Of a DNA stretch of 64,000 nucleotides, positions 57,591 to 64,000 are shown one piece after another. The stretch covers positions 40,497,501-40,561,500 of the forward strand of contig CM048846.1 in the NCBI GenBank assembly GCA_026545225.1. Reading direction: 5' to 3'. The first letter of the stretch is position 1. Each line of letters begins with the position of its first letter. Source of the DNA: Cornus controversa. Its lineage: Eukaryota > Streptophyta > Magnoliopsida > Cornales > Cornaceae. Made by a program: the position numbers and the translations under genes. The notes beneath the pieces are model-generated. The model did no database searches, was not told the origin of the DNA, and saw only the letters and a list, made by a program, of their open reading frames with translations.

Positions 57591-58642
57591 CAGTACAATC
57601 TACAGTTCAGCTAGTGCACTCGCATTCTCAATCCATTGCCAAACTGGAATCTTAGTTTGGACAGCTTGCTACTTCATTGAGTAGAAGAGAAGAAAGGAAG
57701 CTCCCTAGTCAACCAATTGCTAATCCAAGAGGGATGCAAGCTTCCACAAGCAACCCACACCATGAGCAAGTCCAAGCCATTACCACTTTGAGAAGTGGGA
57801 AGGTAATTGATAATAAGGTGGGTGAGAAGAAAGAAGAAGAAAAAGTGACCACAAGTCCAAGTGCTGAAATTCCTTATGAGCCCAAGGCTCCTTTTCCACA
57901 ACGTTTCCTTGAAGCATCTAAATTGGGGAAGCAAAGGGACAAGCTGCATGACATGATGGAAGTGTTTCGACAAGTGAAGATTAATTTGCCACTCCTTGAT
58001 GCCATCAAGCAAATTCCTCCTTATGCTCAATTTTTGAAGGACTTGTGCACTTAGAAAAGGCGTTCTAAAAGCCATGTGCCAAAGAAAGTGATGCTGCCAC
58101 AACAAGTAAGTTCGATAATTCAGCAGTGTAGTCCTCCCAAGTACAAAGATCCTGGTGCTCCAACTATCTCATGCATTATTGGGGAGCACTATGTGGATAA
58201 AGCTCTTCTTGATTTGGGTGCAAGTGTGAACTTGCTACCCTATTCAGTGTACTTACAATTGGGCTTAGGAGAATTGAAGCCTACCTCGGTGGTATTGCAA
58301 TTTGCAGACAGATCAACAAAGCAACCCCGAGGAATCATAGAAGATGTGCTCATTAAAGTGGACAAGTTCTACTTTCCTGTTGATTTCATTGTACTTGACA
58401 CTGAGCCGGTTCACAATCCGAAGAGGCACATTCCAGTGATCCTTGGTCGACCTTTCTTAGCTACAGCTGATGCCTATATAAATTGTAGGTCAGGGATCAT
58501 GGATATTTCATTTGGCAACATGAAGGTTAAGCTTAGTATTTTCAATGCTGTTGAGAATCCTCCAGATCAGACTGATGTTTTCTTCATGGACTCTGAGGAT
58601 GTGGCTGAATCTACAGATGCAATAAGGGTGCAAGAAAAATAG
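57591..58642 (+). pseudogene. Athila protease region
   Basis: From 57677 the frame reads ITTLRSGKVIDNK and KINLPLLDAIKQIPPYAQFL, typical of the gag-protease junction of Athila elements. After a TAG at 58052 the same frame continues with the aspartic protease: LLDLGASVNLLPYSVYLQLG (active-site DLGA, Leu for the usual Ser/Thr, as is common in this clade) and HIPVILGRPFLATADAYINC, ending with TAG at 58640. Reverse transcriptase should follow and does not. Confidence 0.85.
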
Positions 58643-60077
58643 AAGGAGAAGAAGGTGTTTGAAGATCAATGTTCTACCATGGTGGTAACTTCTGTATGCA
58701 CTACACTTTCCAAAACACTTCAGAGGGAGCAATTGGTTGGAGTATCCGATAACTCCACACCATGGTATACAGATATTGTGAATTATTTAGCCACGGGAAA
58801 AGTGCCAAGAGACTGGACCAAGCGAGAACGTGATAGATTCTTCTCTAAAGTTCATCATTACTTTTGGGAGGATCCAGAGTTATTTAAATATTGTTCAGAT
58901 CAGATTATTCGGTGATGTGTCCCAGACCATGAGTTTCAAGATATTCTCAAGTTCTGCCACTCATTGGCATGTGGAGGCCACTTCAGTGCAAGGAAGACAG
59001 CAGCAAAGGTACTTCAATATGGATTCTTTTGGCCTTCTCTGTTTCATGATGCATATGTTTTCTGTAAAACTTGTGATCGCTGTCAAAGATTGGGTTCAAT
59101 GTCAAGGCGCGATATGATGCCAATGAGCCCCATTCTGGTGGTTGAAATTTTCGATGTTTGGGGAATTGATTTTTTGGGACCCTTTCCACCCTCTTTTGGC
59201 TATGAATACATTCTGGTTGGTGTGGACTATGTTTCCAAATGGGTGGAGGCCATTGCAACTCGAACCAATGATCACAAGGTGGTAATAAAATTCATGCATG
59301 AGAATATTCTTAGTCAATTCGGAATCCCTCGAGCCTTGATCAGTGATGGTGGTTCTCACTTTTGCAATAAATTCTTGAGAGGGTTGCTTGCTAAATATTC
59401 AGTAACACATAAGGTGGCAACACCTTATCATCCTCAGACAAGTGGGCAGGTAGAGCTGTCTAACTGAGAAATTAAGCATATTCAAAAAAAGACAGTGAGA
59501 CCGGATAGAAGAGATTGGTTATTCAACTGAGTGAGGCACTATGGGCGTATCGGACTGCTTATAAGACTCCTATCGGTATGTCACCATATCGGTTGGTGTA
59601 TGGGAAAGCAAGTCATCTTCCAGTAGAGATCGAGCATAAGGCACTCTGGGCAATCCAAAAATTTGATTTCGATGCAAAAAGAGCCGGGGAAGAGAGGAAG
59701 TTGCAATTGAATGAATTAGAAGAGTTTAGACGTGATGCTTATGAGAGTTCACAAATTTACAAAGAGAGAACGAAGGCATTTCATGATCGACATATCTCAC
59801 GAAAGTCCTTCTCTCCAGGTGATAAAGTGTGGCTCTTCAATTCAAAGCTTCGGTTGTTGCCCGGAAAATAGCGTTCAAGGTGGGATGGACCATTCCAAGT
59901 GATTTTAGTTTTTCCTCATGGTGCTGTGGAAATTCAAAGCTTTCAAGAAAATACTTTGATGAAAGTAAATGGCCAAAGGTTGAAGCATTGTGTGGAAGGA
60001 TGTGTGCCAAAAAGAGACGTAGAGTCCGTCGACTTGACGGATCCCGTCTATCCAACTTAATCCCTTCGGAGAGTTGA
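58643..60077 (+). pseudogene. Athila integrase with preceding linker
   Basis: STPWYTDIVNYLATGKVPRD is the linker normally found after RNase H. TGA at 58913 interrupts QIIR/CVPDHEF. The zinc-binding HHCC region spans [17 protein letters not shown] to [11 protein letters not shown]. The catalytic core has WGIDFLGPF (Asp at 59168), [10 protein letters not shown] (Asp at 59345) and GQVELSN (Glu at 59453), giving DD35E spacing. TGA at 59465, a frameshift near 59515 and TAG at 59869 disable it. The C-terminal part includes [20 protein letters not shown]. Confidence 0.9.
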
Positions 60078-60919
60078 TCGTCTCCTACGGACGTTAAATT
60101 GTAGGTTCTGTATGTATTTCTATACTTTATTTTTTTTAGTTTTCTTTGATTTTAATTTTTAGTTTTAATTTTCTTAAGTTTTTCTTCAATTCTAGTTGCG
60201 TTTTAATGTTTTTTCTTTGAGTTTTTGATGTATAAGTTGCTTCCGGAGGATGCCAAGAGGTGTACCGAGGTATTTGGACTCAAGACGGGTGAAAAATCGT
60301 GCTCTCGGTCGACCTTGGGCGATGGAGACTCAAAAATATCAAGTCTCGGTCAACCTTGGGCGATGGAGGGTCCAACAGGCATCCAGGGGGGGGGATCGAT
60401 CGCCCCAGCCAAGGGGGATCGATCGCCCCATGTGTTTTTTAGAAGTTACCCACCAGCAGGTGGGCGATTGATCGCCCACCCTAGGGGGGATCGATCACCC
60501 AAGCCCATGGGTGGGCTGGCCAAAAGTTTATGCTACCACTTGCATCTTTGACCTCTTTGAACTCCAATTCAAGTCCTACTTCAACCGGAAGATTATTTTC
60601 TTCAATTAGTGAGTATTAAACAAGAATTCAACATTGATCATCATCAACTTCAACATCAAATTGGATCAAAAATCACTAGTTCTCAAAGGAAGCTCTCACT
60701 TTTTCAAGTTCAACATCAAAGTAAGTGAAGTTTTTCTTTGAAGAAATTGTGCAAATCTTTTTGAGGGCTTTTGAAGACCAAGTTTGGGGGATCAATTTGG
60801 TGTATTTACTTGTTCAATTTGGGTGGAAAAATTGCCGAAAAGAGGAGGTTGAAGGCTACAATTTAATTGTGCACACCAAGTGTTCGATTTAATTCCTCAA
60901 CCACACTTTTTTTACTTTT
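60078..60919 (+). other. spacer with gatcgatcgcccc repeats
   Basis: No gene. 60385-60500 has four near-palindromic copies of ggggatcgatcgcccc or gggcgattgatcgccc. A duplicated phrase, ctcggtcgaccttgggcgat and ctcggtcaaccttgggcgat, lies at 60303 and 60344. The sequence is part of the element, as leader of the ORF at 60920. A polypurine-like aagtttggggga occurs at 60780. Confidence 0.6.
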
Positions 60920-62143
60920 ATGGCACCAAAGAGAGCAAGTCACCATGGTACTTCAAGTTCACGTAATCCTCGCCGAGCGAGGCATAATCCAACCACAGGT
61001 TCTTCACGATCTCGCCGAGAAGGTATTCAAGAGAGATGGCATCCAAGGGCTTTGAACTTTGAAACCACGTTTGACATAGCCGAACTCTATGGTATGTTTT
61101 CTGAGACACGATGGGGAATTTCTGACATCCGTCGTCGTCGGTCGGCATCCATTTTTGTTCCACTCTCGTCTACTATCTACCCGAGACTTGTCAAGGTATT
61201 TTATCAGAACTTAATGCCGACACCTGATGAGCGGGAGGTGTTTACTTCTTCAGTAGATGGAACAATAGTTCAGGTGGACATGTCATCCATTGCTATTGCC
61301 ATGGGTTATCCTCATGAGTGCCCAGATGATTTATCTCATATCTATACTCCTCTACCCGACGAGTTGTCAGTGGGTAATGTGGTTGCACGTTTGTGTGCCA
61401 ACCAATTTTCTAGGCTGAAAAGGAATGCAACTTCTAAATCTTCAATGCCAAATCACTTATGGTTCCTTGACGTTGTTCTACTCAAGAATATATGTCCCAT
61501 TGGACATAAAACCGAAAGACGTCAAGAGTTCCTTCGATCCTTATATGCCATATATTTTGGGCATTGGCTGTCATTCCCACAGATTGTCTGGGGCCAGATG
61601 GAAAAGTTCTATTCCAAGGTTGTAGCCAAGGCACCAGATAGTGCTAGTGACTGGGAGTTTCCATTCCCTACTATTATTCACCAGTTGCTTGTGGCACAGG
61701 GGTATGCAGTCCATGAGGATGAGCTTGCCTTTTCACGTGATCTTTATTATGGCACGCATGACTGGAATTTGAGCTGATCTCATATGCACCAGAGAGTCAT
61801 AGCGGCGTCTGGTGAGGTATCTCGGTTGGCCCAGGGAGGAGAACATATAGATATACCACCATCGGTGGAAGATCCTGAGGAGATGGAGGCAGAGGAAGAA
61901 GAGGTGCATGCACAGGCTGGTGGCCATGATTATCAGTATTTAGAGAGGCAGATTGCTGGGTTGACACCCCAGTTTGGCACCCTACAGACAAAGGTATCCA
62001 CACAGTTTGGAGCAATGAGAACTGAGATGGCGGATCACTTTCGTGAAACTCGCCAAGACCAACTAGAGATGAGGAGGATGCTGCGTGCACTGATGCGCCA
62101 GGCAAACTTGAATCCAGATGCTCAGTCACCACCACATCCTTGA
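60920..62143 (+). CDS. extra 3' ORF of the Athila element (putative plant transposon protein)
   Basis: The first part, 285 codons, starts MAPKRASHHGTSSSRNPRRA (basic, Ser-rich N-terminus) and contains LVKVFYQNLMPTPDEREVF and VDMSSIAIAMGYP, like the 'putative plant transposon protein' domain found between integrase and 3' LTR in many plant gypsy elements. A single TGA (61775-61777) separates it from an in-frame tail to 62143 with an acidic stretch (EDPEEMEAEEEEV) and a likely coiled coil. No signal peptide or obvious transmembrane helix is seen, so it is not an evident envelope protein. Function is unknown. Confidence 0.65.
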
Positions 62144-63763
62144 CAAGAAGGTAACCATCTTTTGTATTTTATTTTATTTTTAGTTTTTATTTTTCTTTTT
62201 AGTTTTATTTTTCTTTCTGTAGTTAGGTTTTTATTATAAAAAAAAAAAATTTTGAAAAATGACAAAAATATTTTATTTTTTTAGGATTTTTCTCTTTCAT
62301 ATTTATTTTCACCCATACTATTTCACTTGATCTGTGGGGTATAGTGGTTTGTTTTGACAGGTTTTCGCATCCAAGTTTGGGGGTGTGCTTGCATTACCTT
62401 CATATACCTTGGTGTGCTCTATTTTCTTGCCACTACTTCTCCGGATTCTTGGTAATTTCGTTCTTACTCTTCTCTATGCTGTTATTGGGTGTACATTGAG
62501 GACAATGTACAGTTTAAGTTTGGGGGTGAGGCGATGCCTATTTTTGTGCTTTATTGCATTATGGGGAAAATTTGTGTGAAATTCTTCTTGTAGTAGGATT
62601 TTATTTTATTTTCTTAGTTTTTATTTTATTTTGTTTTTAGATAGAATGTTTTAACATTATTCAAAGGATTAATACCTTATGTATGTGCATAACTTGCAAT
62701 TTTTGAGTATTTTTGAAAACTGTGGTTTAAATTATGTGGTTTTAATCATGGTTTGCAATAACATATTTTGGGGTGATTAATTTTAGTTTCCTTACATGCA
62801 CAAACACACTAGCATAATCTTGTGAGGTATAAACTTTGGTTTTGAGTTATGGAGTTACATATGCTTGATATTAACTAGTATCTCTTGAGAATGAGTACCA
62901 ATGATGTGTTTATTTGACTTCAATGAAAAAGAAAAAAAAAGGAAAGAAGAAAAAGAAAAGAATGTGATGAATAAGCAAATCAATTTGATCCTTTTCATGA
63001 GTAACTGGGCCTCTATGCCTCAGGAAGCACGGAGTGTTCGCGTCAAAAGTGAAAGGGTGAGAAAAGATGAGCATTGGTTGTATTGATTTGTAGCCTGACT
63101 GATTCAAGTAATTAGGTCTTCGGGGTATCTTAAAGCCTAGTGCCCTAAAGTCATCTGGTTTGGGAGTCACTGACTGAAAGCTTGCTACATGGATCTTTCA
63201 GAAAGCTTAATAAATCAAGACATTGCACAACCAATAAAGCAATGAAAAAAAGAAGTGAAAAAAAAATGAAAAAGTCATGTATTCATGTTTGGAAGTATGA
63301 TTTCAATAAGGGGAGCTAATGAGTTGAAGGGGTATGTGCCTTAATATATTCAGAGCTGAGTTATGCTACATGAGATGATTGCTGGTTCACTTTACATGAG
63401 GGAACTAGAGTTGATTATTTTGAGATATGTTGATGTGAATTATGCATGGGGACCATTGATTTGAATTATGAAATTTGAAAGTTTGAAATTATTCTTGAAT
63501 GCAAGTTTGTAACTATGTATTGTAATCTTCTTCTTGAATTAATGTTGAAACAGAATTTTGAATGTTTGTGGGTAACATTTCTGGAAACCCTCACGAGACT
63601 ATAACTCGTCCACTAGGGGGAACTTAGGGGTTTAAAGACTTGTTGCATATGCTAAATGCAATCGTTTCTCCCACGAAAGTGGAGTTGGGTAGTTTAGTTA
63701 GTGTTTAGTAGTTTCTTTGTTTTAGTTTTGTTTTATTCTATTGTTAAGGGACTAGCAATATGT
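62144..63763 (+). other. 3' untranslated region of the Athila element
   Basis: No supported ORF. Two internal copies of the polypurine motif aagtttgggggtg occur at 62373-62385 and 62516-62528, ahead of the true one at 63764. A lysine-rich frame at 62901-63086 follows an A/G-rich stretch and is not convincing. Confidence 0.65.
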
Positions 63764-63776
63764 AAGTTTGGGGGTG
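63764..63776 (+). promoter_or_regulatory. polypurine tract of the Athila element
   Basis: Aagtttgggggtg lies immediately before the 3' LTR start tgatagg at 63777, where plus-strand priming occurs. Confidence 0.85.
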
Positions 63777-64000
63777 TGATAGGCGTTGAATGTTACGCAT
63801 TCTAGCCTCTTAACTTATGTATTTTATTCTCTTAGTGATAGAGTATTTTTTTATTTTACTTCGTTTTAGTGTTTTCTGTATTTTCAGGGCCTTAATGATT
63901 ATTTCAGTTAAAACCAAGCTTTTGGGCTTTTAAAGAAGACATCCAAGATGGTGAGATGAAGCCTACATCAAGGAGATTCACCCAACCATTTATTTCAACT
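63777..64000 (+). repeat. Athila-type 3' LTR, first 224 bp
   Basis: Base-by-base comparison with 54625-54848 shows three differences, all transitions: ttagtactttc against ttagtgttttc (two) and attttagtt against atttcagtt (one). The LTR is cut by the window edge, so the far end and the target duplication are not visible. Confidence 0.88.

Larger units (their letters stand above)
54625..64000 (+). mobile_element. Athila-type Ty3/gypsy element lacking RT and RNase H
   Basis: Order: 5' LTR 54625-56124, primer site 56130, gag 56270-57590, protease 58076-58642, integrase about 58920-60055, extra ORF 60920-62140, polypurine tract 63764-63776, 3' LTR from 63777 past the window end. Between protease and the pre-integrase linker there is no reverse transcriptase or RNase H; about 100 bp separates them where some 2 kb is expected. 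Over the visible 224 bp the LTRs differ at 3 sites, so the insertion is recent although pol has several stops. Mobilisation by a related autonomous element is the likely explanation. Confidence 0.85.

Noticed and set aside
60920..62143. Retroviral-type envelope gene
   Set aside because: Athila elements are sometimes said to carry env-like ORFs, but no signal peptide or transmembrane helix is visible here.
1..64000. CRISPR array, bacterial operon or phage-like system
   Set aside because: The repeats are microsatellites, minisatellites and transposon ends. Spliced plant genes and retrotransposons show that the DNA is eukaryotic.

Overview
The window reads as repeat-rich nuclear DNA of a flowering plant, most likely a eudicot. 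The reasons are spliced resistance genes of the CC-NB-ARC-LRR class (RPS2-like), Ty1/copia, Ty3/gypsy (chromovirus and Athila types), LINE, hAT, CACTA-like and Mutator-like elements, long AT-rich introns and many (TA)n/(GT)n microsatellites. The species cannot be fixed from this sequence. No intact, clearly functional host gene is present. All calls come from reading the sequence by eye; no alignment or database search was run.

Layout. 534-4877 (minus): 5' LTR, primer site and decayed gag-pol of a Ty1/copia element. 6093-7209: a 1.1 kb foldback element. 9210-21307 (plus): resistance gene A, a five-exon CNL model whose only visible break is one in-frame TAG in the NB-ARC domain. Its second intron holds a Mutator-like MITE and two worn copies of a later LRR exon. 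24229-35937 (plus): gene B, a tandem duplicate of A that lost its CC and most of its NB-ARC domain. Its exons 1-5 are still colinear with A but carry indels, stops and nested insertions: an element inside an LRR exon, the 3' end of a Ty3/gypsy element with an antisense ORF, a LINE that itself carries an hAT element, a foldback MITE, and another hAT element with a perfect 8-bp target duplication.

36657-38338: a 16-bp minisatellite in higher-order units, a tRNA-like pol III box pair, a GC-rich and then purine-only stretch, and a Ty3/gypsy LTR. 38339-45400: a fragment zone with one clean exon of an OSCA/CSC1-like channel, a 55-codon ORF, a CACTA-type terminus, a small hAT-family MITE and an R2R3-MYB relic, the coding pieces all on the minus strand. 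46420-54005: two partial chromoviruses of one family lying head to head with LTRs of about 2.8 kb. 54006-54624: an Athila-like integrase tail.

54625-64000: one long Athila-type element, from a 1500-bp 5' LTR and primer site through gag, protease, integrase and an extra 3' ORF to the start of the 3' LTR. Reverse transcriptase and RNase H are missing, yet the visible parts of its two LTRs differ at only 3 of 224 positions, so it looks like a recently moved element that depended on enzymes supplied in trans. The host story is birth and decay of a resistance-gene cluster: whole-gene tandem duplication, internal duplication of LRR exons with their introns, and then dismantling by nested transposons.
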